Position numbers and translations under genes: made by a program. From contig CAJQUW010007539.1 of NCBI GenBank assembly GCA_907163375.1, positions 310,001 to 374,000 of the forward strand: DNA of 64,000 nucleotides. The letters are read 5' to 3'. The notes under the pieces were generated by a model. It searched no databases. It had not been told where the DNA came from and saw only the letters and a list, made by a program, of their open reading frames with translations. Source of the stretch: Prostheceraeus crozeri. Taxonomy: Eukaryota; Platyhelminthes; Polycladida; Euryleptidae. This document shows, in pieces, positions 25,398-38,282 of the stretch. Position 1 is the stretch's first letter. Every line of letters begins with the position of its first letter.

Positions 25398-25502
25398 TAG
25401 ATAATGCATAGATTTCTTCGGTCATTATTTGTCATAATAACCTCGAGCCTTCGGCTCTCGTTAATTATAGCAATAATGACCTCAAATCTATACATTATCT
25501 AT
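25398..25502. mobile_element. Small fold-back (MITE-like) element
   Basis: Two arms of about 50 bp are inverted copies with a few mismatches. They close on a three-base loop inside CGAGCCTTCGGCTC. The shape is that of a fold-back MITE. No target duplication is clear. Confidence 0.75.
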
Positions 25503-27835
25503 TACAGAACATAAAATAGTTTTAAAAGTTGTCATAAAAGTTACGCATAGTAGGCCTATATAGATACTGAATACGCTGTGCACCATACGAGTATAGCTCC
25601 TGATTGGAATCTTGAAAGCGATCAGTAGTGGGAAAGATATGTTTAACAAGCATCTAAACAGAAAGTCTAACAAGTATCTAAATAAATCATTGAAGTTGAG
25701 ATGTTTTTCCTACAATAATGAGCGGTGACGACTTTGCAAGTGAATCAGTCGATAAAATACCATTACAACACAAATCAATCAATCAATTCCAAATTTTAAA
25801 CAGCTGCAATCAATTGATTATGACCAATGCAATAAAATTTTTAATAACCCTTGCATATGAGTACAAATAGAGATTGATAAGATTGATTTGTGCAAAAATT
25901 TGTATTCCAATGTGTAACTGAAATGACATTCTAAAATTCTAAGTATAACTGTGATTGCAAAGAAGAAGGGCCACTTGAAGATATGTAAGGAATTCAAGTG
26001 ATTAGGAAGGAAGACGAATAACTATTCAAATGTGCTATGCGCTGATGTTAATAGCATTTCAAGAATTAGCATAAGTAGGTGTCCCTTGTAATGTGATTGA
26101 TTGAATATCAAAAACAACAATGTACTTTCATGCTTAATTTAGTATGAATTCGAATTCATGAATGTATTGGGAGAAAAGTTGCACTTTATTTTCTGCAGAA
26201 GGAGTATTTGGAACGAATGATAAGAAATTTGCTACTGAATATGTTCTCAACTCAGATCAGAGAACGATTGTATCATAGGACCTACTACGTGCCGTATGTC
26301 TACCTCTTCAATAGATGTTCTCGATTTGATGCAGAATGAATTCGATAATCGCATTGTAGGAACGGTACTATACTGTAATTCACTATTGAATACCATTGTT
26401 TCTTCTTTTCAATTTCAGTGTAGCAACAATGAAGACACTATAGGTCAGACCTACTGATGTATCACCATTCTTCTATTCTAAGCAATTAATTGTTGCTTTT
26501 TAGCAATTAAATTAGCTCAAGTCATAATTTCTAATTTGCCATAAATGCCTATGAAGTCTGTGAGATATACTCAAATAGACAGTTCCTATTTACCACCCAG
26601 TCAACCTCTACAGGTTGACTGGGCAATACCCAAAATACAATGAAGCCTACATAAGTTTACATCCATGGAACACCATGTCAAAGAGGTCCAAATCTGGAGG
26701 TGGTCCATAAAAAGAGGTCAAATTAAATGTCCTAATTCTCTGAAGTGTTAAACATCCGTGAATATCCAACCAATTTTTTAAATGCGATGTGTCATTATCA
26801 CCTCTGAGTATAGACGACAATTTTTCGACTTTTAGGAATTCATAGATATGTTGACTTCAACGATTTTGATAATAGAATGTATTAAAATAGCTTTTTTAGC
26901 TGTGGGCCTAAATTTATTTTTTCAGTTTGATATTTTGGTAATTTGGTATTACATAGGGCCTATCTACAAAGTCAACAAAGTCAACATATCCATGGGCTTC
27001 TCACAACCGTGAACTTGTTGGTTACACTCAGAGTTTTAAAATGATATATCGCATTTTAATATTGGCCTAATTTTCGCTGATCTGCAGCACTTTAAAAATA
27101 GGGACAGTTAATTTGATTCATCCTGTATGAGGGTACAGAGTTGTCTTATTGCAAAGTTGATCCGGAAGGGAAGTTTCACCGAATCCCTACATGTACCTGT
27201 ACATTGATAAAGAACACCAATTTTAGGCTCCGTCATACCGCACATGTATAACTCCTATGATTATATTAAAATTATAGAACATTCGACGACAATAACCGTA
27301 GGCCTACTTTAAAATTTATGTGCAAATAGAAGGCACTTCCTTCATACAATTGCCATTAGGTGAAAGAGGATAAAATTGTGCTGGCAAAGCATAGCATATA
27401 ACCTGGGAATTCTCCAAAATGGCTAGGTCTAGGTTGTATTATCTTTCATTGAACATGCATGTGAACTTCTAATGAATAAGGTACGAAGCAATTATTTGGA
27501 TTGATATCTGCGAAATCAAATAGAATTTTCAAAGTTGTCGGTACTTTTTAAATGAGCGGAAAGTACTCATTCCTTTTTCAACTTGAGCTGAATGTGAATT
27601 AGATGCCATTCAAAATAGTCGTTAACTTGTCATTCTCTGGATAGGTGTTATTGAAGCAATGTGTTGGAATTGTACATTAGAAACCGCTCATGGGTTGTAC
27701 CTTATCTGTGCATCCAACCTTTAGGAATCCTATTTATCAACTTACCATCTATTTCTGGTGTGCTGCATATGTCCATGCTTTTCTTACTCGCTTCATGCAT
27801 TTGACAATAGAAAGAAATGAAGTAAACGATAGATC
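25503..27835. other. Intergenic stretch, nothing recognised
   Basis: AT-rich sequence with no coherent coding region. The octamer TAGGCCTA is present at 25551 and 27299. A 20-base hairpin (CAACCTCTACAGGTTG) lies near 26600. Confidence 0.5.
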
Positions 27836-27926
27836 AAATTGTCATGCAAAAGATGACTCTGCGGTTGGCAGAATTCGACCCTACGACCTGTGCAAAGTAG
27901 ACCTGTGCTCTACCATGGACATCTAG
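27836..27926 (-). mobile_element. tRNA-derived SINE head (partial)
   Basis: Read on the minus strand, a box A-like motif (TGGTAGAGCAC) is followed about 35 bases later by a box B-like motif (GGGTCGAATTC), as in an internal RNA polymerase III promoter. There is no complete acceptor stem, so it is not a tRNA gene. It directly abuts the first copy of the 1 kb inverted duplicate. Confidence 0.55.
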
Positions 27927-27975
27927 AGTACTGTCCATGCGACTGTGTCAATTGGCGCGGTCAAACCCTCACCAC

Positions 27976-29008
27976 TCATAGAAATGGATAATAGTACACT
28001 AGAATGGAAGTTTGATGTCTTGCCTATGTACAATGATGGCACATGGAAAAATCTATGGTTTGTAGATTAGATTCGATCTAAAACATTGTATCATAGTGAA
28101 ACTATTTACCAAGTTGGTTGTGGAAGTTGTTGACACCTAATTACAGGATTTTCATGAAGAGAATTGCAAGTGAGATGGCGGCATTGTTTCATGTGAAATA
28201 GCCTATTATTCCATGGATTAATACAGTGTGTCTATTTGTAGCAGTCACTGACAGCTATTTCCCAATTTTTCAATATTGGTATGCGAATTAAAAATTGGTT
28301 CACAAATTCATAATTGAAAGTGGTCGGTGTACTGTTTGTAAGAGCATCTGAAGAATTCACAGATAGAAAGTCTAATTGTTGGATAATTTCTTCTTCAAGC
28401 GGCTAAGAAACCTGGCGCTTTTCTGGAATAATAACATTGAAAGTTTCTTTACCGACAATCATTTCTCAAATAAATGAAATGTCGCTGGAACTTTTCAATT
28501 AATCATTGAATGACACATGCAATATTTTGGAAGCTGATATTCGAATGCATGTAGAGATTTTGAAAATTATTCAAATTTAGTGCACAGGGGAACCCTTTAA
28601 AGTAAAATAAATACTCTAAGATTTTTTGGCCTCTGATTTCAAGCTGGAGTACTGCATGTTCTGTAAATCGACATTACAAGTTGCATAAGAGTCTGATTAT
28701 ACTATTGATAGATTATCGGAGCAATATTTCAAAATGATGAACACAGAACGTTTAAAAGGATTTCCTTCTTTGTCATCGTGTCGGCGCAGCATTTTGTAAA
28801 TTCATTGTTGCTTTTGAGTACATGGTCTTTGGACAAGGGCCAACAGTCCAGATCAAGAATTGGCCTGATAAATATAAATGCCAATCAAAAAACATGGAAG
28901 CCAGATCGCACAAGTTTCATTTTGCCCCAACTAAGTTCCCCCGGCGTGTGCCATAATTTTCATGCAATTTCCATTCTAGGACTTTCTATGGTATTGTTAA
29001 TTTCTATG
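27976..29008 (+). repeat. Copy A of a ~1 kb interspersed repeat of unknown type
   Basis: This block matches 56279-57320 on the opposite strand over its whole length, at roughly three-quarters to four-fifths identity with small indels. The most conserved parts are near ATTTTCATGCAATTTCCATT at its end and GATGGCACATGGAAAAATCTATGG near its start. Short reading frames are shared between the copies but none stays open. I do not recognise the family. It could be an old transposon or a duplicated pseudogene. Confidence 0.8.
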
Positions 29009-29832
29009 CTCACTACTAAACATCAAGCGTCATAGCAATTGAGAAGAGATATCTCGTCAAAAATGTAACTGCCGACAAGATAAAGAATAGATTTCATGAT
29101 AAACTTTTGTAATGGTCAAAAGAGGATTCATTGATATTTATTGAAATAATGAGGTCGATATCTCAGTAAATATCATTGAATCCTCCTTTAACCGTTTTAA
29201 ACCATGCCACTTTTATCTCTATGATTGGCGGGCAAATTAACAGGGCAGATTAACAATGCATAGGACTATCTATTGAGGCAAGTTTATCATAGAAATACAT
29301 ATTTCAAAATGCGAAATTGACAACTCCTCTTTCATTCTCTTAGCTAATTAGTTTTATTTCTATTCTCACAGGGCAAATTAACTGGGATGGGGATATTACA
29401 GAAAATAATGAGATTTCTAAATAGAAAAAATACATTAGAAGATAAAATGGCAGTTTAAATCGAGTGAATGCGACTTCTATCAGACAGCTGATCACTTAAT
29501 ACAGAACGTTTTCCAACAATGTGGATCTAATTGTGAAGCAGTTAAGCATCGACTCCTGACATATTCCATAATTATATACATAATACTAGTCAGTGAGTGC
29601 GGTGAGAAATCACATGAATTAGACAAAGAATTTGCACTTGTCAGTCCTTGGGCTGTTGCTGTGTGAATATCTAATTTAACAGTTACATGTATTTCCACAA
29701 CTAGTGCATGGTTGCTTCTTTATGTTGGATATCTTGAATGCTCGAACCCGTAGGTTGAGGCTATTTAAATTTAACGAGTTCCAATACAATGATGAAGCAA
29801 TCTCATGCACGAGTTCCGTAGAGAATTTTATT
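29009..29832. other. Intergenic stretch, nothing recognised
   Basis: AT-rich with no gene, clear repeat or structure, apart from short direct similarity of GGCAAATTAAC motifs near 29230 and 29370. Confidence 0.5.
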
Positions 29833-30720
29833 TGAGAGAGAGAGAGAGAATAGCTTTATATTTATTAAATGAAAATCAAAAATAACATAATACAGATACA
29901 AAAGACCGAGTTCAACTAAAGTCACGTAAGTCATTTATAATGAGAGAAGAGAAAACAACAAATGAGTTTTGTCTTCTTTCCGTGTTGCAATGCGGAACGA
30001 GTACACGGCCACGACTATTTGGATGAATAACAATTGAATGCAATGGGTGACCAGGACATTGGCATTTTTCATAAAAATCCACAAAGTATTTTCGACGTCG
30101 TCTTTTAAAGTTTTCCCAGGTGTTGATACACGAACAATCTGACAAACAAATGATTCTTTTAGCACGTTTGAATATTCTTGATACAATACTTTGACAGTTA
30201 CATTGAAGATTGCAGAACAAAGGTGTACAATAATAAATAAGATTACCGATATTTGCTTTGAATATGATCCAAAGCTCATCGTGTGTAACAATATTTTCCA
30301 ACACTCTTAAGAGATATAATCTTTTAGAACACTTAAATTCAATTTCACGAAAATGAGACTTCCACTTCAAAGTATTAGACCAAATGACACCCAAAGTTTT
30401 CAATTCGTCTACAAGTTCTAATGGTAATTCTAATTGAATAATTCGACGTTTCTTAGAAAAACACAAAGTTTTAGTTTTACTAACATTGATACTAAAGTTA
30501 TTTTGGTCCGCCCAATACTTCATATGCTCGTATTCAGATAAAACGATCGAAGAATTTGAAAATTCAGAATTGCCCATTAATGGTACAACTTCACAAATAT
30601 CACCCGCGTATAATGGTGCATTATATACCCTCCAATGCCGTGCAATAGTGCATTTCAAACTCATTTCAATCATTTCTATGACTTCCAAGGTAATCGAGAG
30701 TGAAATAAAATATAGGAATA
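29833..30720 (-). mobile_element. LINE 3' fragment with reverse transcriptase C-terminal half
   Basis: The minus strand holds an open frame (30688-29912, 258 residues). It matches the end of the palm and the thumb of a non-LTR reverse transcriptase: LYAGDICEVV in place of the usual YADD block, then WADQNNFSINVSKTKTLCFS and LKTLGVIWSNTLKWKSHF. A C-terminal region rich in Cys and His follows. The 3' end is a (CT)n tail, seen as GAGAGAG on the + strand at 29834-29850. The 5' part, with endonuclease and most of the RT fingers, is missing, as is normal for truncated insertions. It resembles CR1/L2/Jockey-type elements, but I cannot fix the clade. The frame is surprisingly long for a dead copy. Confidence 0.85.
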
Positions 30721-30957
30721 ATACCCATCTGTAGAACGCTTTAATGTAGATTATCCGAGGTCACGTCAGTGACCGAGGATATCGACATTAAAGCCCGATA
30801 CATATGGGTAATTATTCGTATTATAACCCGAATGCATATCTATTCCTCGCGAGCTTTAATGGCTAATGTATTTTCAATACAAATCTCATTCAATGCCCGC
30901 TACAATAGATAGTTATTGCTTTTTCGACCATTAAAGCCCGCTAACATCACGAATGTC
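30714..30957. mobile_element. Two adjacent related fold-back elements
   Basis: The first (30714-30830) has arms of about 50 bp closing on GAGGTCACGTCAGTGACC. The second (30831-30957) has looser arms. All four arms share a CTTTAATG / CATTAAAG motif next to GGGC or GCGA. The two appear to be copies of one family placed side by side, or one element duplicated. They border the broken 5' edge of the LINE fragment. Confidence 0.65.
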
Positions 30958-33056
30958 TAAACATATGAGGGTTATAATATGTATTATTACTAATTACTAA
31001 AGTATTACAACTAAAGTATTCATGCAAACGTTTACTCAAGCATATCTGTATGGTGTTGCAAGTATAATATTCTACGTTGATTTTCGTACTATAAATGAGA
31101 ATTTGAAATTTGAACGTAAATAATGTCCTTTCATGCATTATTGCATTTTTCTGTCTTAAGAAATGTCTCGTTCTAATGACCTATTCGCTATAAAGACAAG
31201 ATTATGATACATTTGCATTATTGTGTAGGTTGCATGTCTAAAACTTCACATTAAAACTTCATGTTTTCATATCTTACATTGCATGTGGAATTATACATGC
31301 AGCCTACAATGTACATGTACTGAATTTGGGAGATAAACTGAATTTGCATGTTGACAATCTTGAAATGCAAATGCATGAATATGATGTAAATATGATAGAT
31401 AAACATTATATCACTAATCAATGCCACTCTAAATGAAAACCATCAATTTTCTAAAAAGTGCTTACAGTAAGTCAATTTTACCCAAATTTTTACTGAAGCT
31501 TCAAAATGCATACAAACTAAAAGTAAAAAAAAATTGGACTTCTATCTGACTCATTTTGGGATATGTAAAAAGAAGCTGATAGGGGGCACCGTTTGCCTCC
31601 CCCGGTCCTGATAGGGTTAAATCTAATAAAACTAAATTAAATAATGTAGCATTATAGCAGCCGAGACTGTCTGATATTTCTGCCCGCAAAATTCATGATA
31701 TAATGCTATTGTATGTTGCTAACTCTTGAGAAGTCTATGAATATTACAATTCTTGATCACTGTTAGTAACAGATAATGGAGAGATGTAGAAATCTTTGAC
31801 TGACTATGTAAATTTGCTCTCTCAATAGATTTTGATTGATAAAAATTTTGAAAGTCTATGAATCCTTGCAAATTTGAATAGATTTGAAATTCAGATTTCT
31901 AAGTTTTATTTTAAGTTTCATTTTCGAAGAGTCAAAAAATATACATGAATTCATAAAAAATGAAAAAAATTGAAAATTCAAATTTTGAATTTGAATTCAT
32001 GGCATGAAGGTCTTCCAATCATGCAAAATAGGCACTACCATTCGAAAAAGAAGACTCAAAATGTCAAGTGACCCATATTTTCAAAAAGTTTTATCCATCG
32101 GGACATGTTGATAAATGTTGAACATGTTGATTACATGTATCGTAAATAGGAGCGGGGCACATTTTGCCCCCGGTCCTACGACGCAAAAAATCGACCGGTC
32201 CAGATAAGGTTAAGTGTGTCCTTAAGGATGAGGTAGTGATTGACATCGACCTTCGTAGAGGAAAAGGTTGGACATAAATCATTAGGTGAAAAGAAAAACG
32301 ACATAATGGTTTCATTGAATAGTGGCTCAAAATAATATTTAATTAAAATCAGCATTCAATGATATCAATGGTGCATGCAAGGTACAATTTCATTTTCTCA
32401 TTTCACTTTCGCGTCCTTTGGTATATTTTTCTAGATCTACTTTCTACCAAACTTTGGTTTCTGTAGATTCTTCCTTGTTCATTTGTTTTGTCATCAATGA
32501 TGATTACAGTCAAAGTAGCATATCAAAGATGATCTGACTCGTAATTGTGAACATTCAATTCGAAATCATCTTCGAAACATCACAAGTTTCTATTTGCATT
32601 TCAAACAACATGAACCATCAAAATACTCCTGTATTACACGAGAATATCATCACACATTGATTGTCTGAATACACAACATAGGTAATTATCAACAACTCCT
32701 GACCGTTTACGGAGTTACGAAGTTTTTATCAATGTTTTACGAAGTCCTTTACACATGTCAAGGTGTTGCACTCCGATGGAATACTTTGAAAGCCATTTGC
32801 TCTTGGAGAGTTGGCACTGTTGCTGTTGATATATCGGAATCCTTTCCATGGTAGCGTCCACTTGAATTATCCATGCGAACTATTTCTAAAACATAGATGA
32901 ATAGATGATTAACACTTCCTGCAAATTTAAAGTATAACACATTAATATCAGATTACAGAATACCGATCGCTGACACATAAATAGTTTTATTGACACGAAT
33001 AATTGTAAACTTCATTGAAGCGAAAATGAAGTCAAGGAATTTAAATAAAACACATG
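30958..33056. other. Intergenic stretch with two piggyBac-like ends
   Basis: No gene is seen. Two similar motifs occur 0.6 kb apart in the same orientation, at 31585-31620 and 32150-32216. Read on the minus strand they start TTAACC(C/T)TATC and continue into GGACCGG and a run of C/G with GCCCC. That is how some piggyBac-type elements begin at a TTAA site. No matching opposite ends were found. Confidence 0.4.
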
Positions 33057-33064
33057 TAGTCTAC

Positions 33065-33749
33065 CAGGAGTTGGAATAAATTAATTGATTGAAAATTAAT
33101 TGTAATTAATTGATTGATGAACCATTTTCAATTCAATTAATTGATTGGATCAGCTGCCAATTATTCTAATTAATTGCAATTATTCGCAAGTAAAAAAGCG
33201 TTTTATTCAGCGGTTATTGTAAGTTATACAGTATAATATATAGGCTCACACAGTCGATGATATGATATTCTGTATGATTACTCGTATTTATATAGCATTC
33301 ATCTAAACCTTAATTTAAAGATCTCTAATTAGTAAGTATATGTGTTTCATATTTTCTCTAAATAAAGTCATATTATGGTATATCATCTCGATGGTCAGTG
33401 GCAGTGTTTCAAGGTTTGAACTGAAAAACATTGCACATGAAAAATTGAGGAGAATATAAATATTGATTATCAGTCATTGCTTGACATTGTTGTTATTGCA
33501 TTTACATGTTTCAACGAATAGAGTGATGCAGAAATTCTGCATACATGTGATTACAGGTAAATTCTATTTCTGTATCGCACCTTTCTATGGAACCAGCGTT
33601 CTAAGTATTTATCAATCAAGTGTCAGTCATGTGGAAAGATTTGGCAATGATAAAAAATAATTGCAATTGATTGTCCATGAATTGCAATTAATTGATTGTT
33701 TGAAAAAAATGAGACCAATCAACTTGCAATAAGTTTTTTCCAACCCCTG
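33065..33749. mobile_element. Non-autonomous hAT element, 685 bp
   Basis: The ends are CAGGAGTTGGAATAAA and, inverted, CAGGGGTTGGAAAAAA, typical of hAT transposons. The flanks carry an 8 bp target duplication with one difference: TAGTCTAC at 33057-33064 and TAGGCTAC at 33750-33757. Subterminal stretches repeat ATTGATTG/CAATTAAT motifs, as expected for transposase binding sites. No transposase is encoded. Confidence 0.88.
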
Positions 33750-33757
33750 TAGGCTAC

Positions 33758-36700
33758 CAATAAAGTAATCATTTATCCAACACATGAGATGTCACAATCT
33801 CGACAGCTTCCGGGATTATTCGTGTAGACATGGGAAAGAACTGTGTTGCATGGCCTGCATTGTTATTGGTCCCACGTCCGCGCACCTAGAACTCCTCAAG
33901 TCTCGGTGGTTGGGTTTGTGAGACCCTTCCTAATTTTATTAACTTCTGATGACTTTCTTATAATTAAGTGTCGCAAAATAATGATCTTCAATTTCACATT
34001 TTCACTAATTGAGCAATGCGTGAGCATTTTCCGAATTTGAGACCTCATGAAGACATGGATTGAATGAATTATCGAATGAATTAGTCACAGACATGCATCT
34101 TCAATAAGTAATTTCGCTAGCAGCAGAGATCATCAATAATTGATTGTTGGCTGAGAAATATATTACTTTTGTGACAATGAATCAATTGTCTAACGTCGAA
34201 AACCAATAATTGCGCTTAATTATGTAGCAAATGCACGTTTTATGCAATACGATTATTTTAGATTCATTAAGCATGTGCTATCACGGGAAGTCTATGTTGA
34301 AAGGTTTTCAAACTTTTTATTGCAAACTTAGAAGCTGAAATCGGAAGCTTTTTAAAGTCATTTGCAGATTTAGAAATATAAAATGTCTAAATTAAAATCT
34401 AAAGAAGATGCAGCATTTCAGAAGAAATCAAATGTTTCATCACTGTCTAGGACTTTACATTTGTATATTCTGTCTACTAAAATTGCATCGTAAAACCTAT
34501 TTTACATCTTTTGACATGTTACTTCAATTCTTTACTAAGTAGTATTGCCTTAACGTTTTAATTTTATGTAGTAATTAATCAAAATAAGTATCAGTAGAAT
34601 GTCTTGCATATTATTACGTGGACATTGTCAGTAGCGTGTCCTGTGATTTTTGAATTGTAATCGATATTCCATGCTTAACGTCAGCTTCTAGTCACTCTCT
34701 GTACGTGCTTGAAGACGGGTGGAGCATTCACCCGAAAGCCCGCAATAAAATAGTTGAAGAGAACTTGGTTTTTGAAGAATTCATCATATTATAACTGCTA
34801 GTTGTTCTCTGAGAAGAAGGATATGGATGCATCGAAAAGATATCTTTGCGATAATAGATAGTCGAATAAATTTTGATGAACATTGGTTAGCAAGCACTTC
34901 ACTTTGCCGTTGATAAAATAGCAGACTGTTTTCCGGCAAATCAAAGCCATTGAGGCAATTGACTTGCGGGCATATTTTTAGAGGCAGTATACAAGTGAGG
35001 TTGTGACTTTAATGTTTTCTCTTCGAGGAGACCAACTTGCCGATCTTGCAAAAATAATGACACAAATTTAGCGCTTTAATCCGCTTGTATCCGGTGAACA
35101 TGTAGACATAATTATGAGAGGAATAATAATCTCCATCACCAAAGGCGAAAATGTTCGTCGAAGATATTAGAGACAAGTAATTCAAGAAATGATTTATTTA
35201 TGAAGCATCGGTCTTTAGGAATGCCAATTGATCAGGCCACATTGCATACCATAGCGTAGGCTTCATGCAAAAGCATAGCCACACCTCAACAAACGCCAAC
35301 CGATGTACTTCAACGTCGCTGCAAGCCTAGCGTCACCCAAGCCTGCCGTACCTGCTTTGATGCGGTTTCCAAGGTGAGGCTATAAGAAGTTTCGTGGAGT
35401 TCGCTACGAAAGGAACTTGCAAGAGCAACGTGCAAAACATGAATAATAAATCACGAAAGCACTTTTTATTGATCGTGTTAATTGATTACGAAAGCGATTT
35501 GCTTTTACATTGGTCACACAATAAAGCAAATGCCTTCGTAGCCAATGGACACAATCAACTGTGCATTGGTTCATTTTGGTGTTATTACTGTTTTGAATAT
35601 CGCTTTAGCAGTTAAAATCAAATACTTGCTATAAAAGCAACCCATCTTTTCAATGAAGATATCTGGAAATTTCTCAGCATGTGAAGATTGGAGATGCCAT
35701 AGATAGTTTTGCATTAATCTCTAGTTTCAATATTTTTGCTCGAGTTCACAATATGGCTAAAATATGCTTGCTCTCACAGCGTGCGGTTTGCAGGTGCATG
35801 TGCGATTTTAAAAAATTGACTAAACCAGAAAAATTCTGAAAGAAGCACAATCCCGATGGCAATCTTGTTCAAACTTCAAAAGTAACCCCGATCTGACGCG
35901 AGCCTGAAATTAGTTATAGTGACTCATTGCACCATTTCCTCGAAATGCGATGTGATTTTTTTCATTTAATCTACTAATAGGGTTTGCTTTTTTCGGCTTC
36001 ATAACAATGTGAACGAAAACAACAAATATTAAGAATTCCCAGCTAACCCTCAAATAGAATCACCAAAATCAAGTAATTTTCTATTCACTGTCACTGCTGA
36101 GTTAAATTTTGAAAGGTGCCAAACAATGACTTTTGTCTACAGACATGTACTACAAGTGATATTAGTCAAAGCATGTATATTGATTATCAAAATTTGAGGA
36201 AAGCCCGAAAGTGAGAGATGCTATCGACTAATTTCATTTGTTTAGAGAGGCCTTTCAACCACTACAGGAGGCTATCATCTGGCGAGTGAGAATCAGTGCG
36301 AATGACAAGCAACGTCAACAAATAAATAATCATTGATACTGCCAACCAACACAGATAATTGGATTCTACCTATTTAATACAGAAAACTTTCTCAAAGTTA
36401 AAAGATCGAGCAAGACATAATACTGATGAAATAAATACAAGTAATCACAAGAAAAAACAAAGCCAGGAAAAAGTGAAAAAAGTTCCACTGGTCACTTATG
36501 TTTCACTGATGTTTAAATAGAGCAGATGGCCAAGGCATTGATGTCGGAAATGATGTCGATTTTCGAGTTCATAGTCGCATGGATATTGAAATCAGCATCC
36601 TACGGACTACATTTGAGATTTGCAGAATACCATCCACATGGAGATAAATTGCTTTGTCTGCGTATTTGGGTCCAGAGTTGACTTTCCTCAATCCTGATGG

Positions 36701-37200
36701 TCACGGCCAGAACTAGTCTCGAAGGGCAAGAAGATCAATTTTCCACCGAACGTAATGCAAATTCAAGCCTGAATTCAAACGAACCAGAAGACTGACACCG
36801 CATTAAACCGATACAATCAGTAAATTTAGATCGCGACGAGTCAAACGGTGCGAATAATATTTCCATTTGACGAATTTATCACTAAGAAATATTGAGCTAA
36901 AGATGCATTCTTTTCACTTGACAGGCCTGTCTGCTTTCTGACCGTTAAAATTCGTGTGCTTAAGGTGACACGAGCCATTTCTGCAATGCATTCGGCTGGC
37001 CAATCACGCACGCCAAGGAGAGCCAATCTCTATCGCTTGCAACCATTGCATAGGATTAAGGCTAATCCACACACAAATGAATCTATCTCTGAACTGTCCA
37101 TATACGATTTACCTCACAAAAACAGCGTCACCATAGCCGTCAAAATCTGTCATTTTATTTTCAGCTAAGTTGATGCCTCCTGGATGTCCAGTCTAAAAGT
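33758..37200. other. Intergenic stretch, nothing recognised
   Basis: No convincing exon, RNA gene or repeat is seen on either strand. The ORFs present are short and compositionally ordinary for AT-rich DNA. Confidence 0.5.
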
Positions 37201-37201
37201 A

Positions 37202-37354
37202 CACTGTAAACTGTACACCGTTAAAAACAGTTAAAATACGTTCATATCAGATAAAACAAATGTCTGTTTTCACGGACATTTACACTTCAGACTGTAAAAA
37301 ACCTTGAAAATATTTTATAGCTGTTAATTTTAGCGGATATTTGCGGTTTACAGT
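37202..37354. mobile_element. Short MITE-like element
   Basis: The ends CACTGTAAACTG and, inverted, ACTGTAAACCG enclose about 150 bp. The termini resemble those of the larger element at 43324-43883, so they may share a transposase. No target duplication is certain. Confidence 0.4.
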
Positions 37355-38274
37355 AAAATAAATTCACAACACAAAAATTTGGATCTCTATGCACAGGTAA
37401 GCACAGCGGGGACATGCAGGGATAGATAGCAGTTTATGATGTTATAAATTAATGCTTGAGAAGTGCAAGTAGCAAACTTGTTGTAGGTTTACGCTGCAGA
37501 GTGACGTTGTTTCATTAGCTCATTTACACTTATGCATGAATTGCGCACATGTAAAGATTCCATGATGACGATAATTTCGACAAAATTTGGTCATTAACTG
37601 TAATATTCCTCATTCACAGTTTGATAAAGATTAAATTTCTACCTTGCTTTGCTTCTCTGATTTGAAGAGAGACTTTGGGAATCACCGTTGGTTATCTCAG
37701 GGATGGAAGTTACCTCGGTTATCTTAGGTTTAAGTTGCCCTGAATTCTACTGCATACCGGTATTTGTTTGCCTATATCCAAAGTTAGCAAACTCATAACT
37801 GAGTGATGTAAGCATTGCCATTTTGAAAAAGGGATGTGACACTCAAATCTACCTCACAAATCGATGCATTTGGAGTGCGCCAGCATGTGCCACCTATTAT
37901 TTTGAAAGGATTCATTTTATTGAAGAAAATATCGTTTGCAGAAATGTGAAGCTTGCACCGATACTAAAATCTCAAATACACAAAACAAAATTTACGAAAA
38001 AGCACGAATAGGTACATGTAGATGAGCATTACCAACAGATTTCTACACCTAAATTGATGCAATACAACCTGAAAGCACACAGATGGCATTGATGCGAAGT
38101 TAGTATGGCCATTTTGAATGATGCATGTGCCGGTCAAATCACACTCGTTTAAATCCGAGGAAAGCCTACCCGAAAGCTTAATGACGGTGAAGTGAAGCTA
38201 ACACCGCTATTTTGAAGGATGCATTTGCCAGTCAAATCAAACGTTTTATGTGACCGCTGTTTCTAGTCAGATAT
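37355..38274. other. Intergenic stretch, nothing recognised
   Basis: There is one short frame at 37823-38011 without family resemblance. A loose 130 bp direct similarity, containing GATGCATTTG(G/C) and (C)AGTCAAATC, occurs near 37850 and 38220. Confidence 0.4.
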
Positions 38275-38282
38275 ACAATTAC

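Noticed and set aside
27836-27926. True tRNA gene
   Set aside because: Box A and box B are present, but the acceptor stem and anticodon arm do not form.
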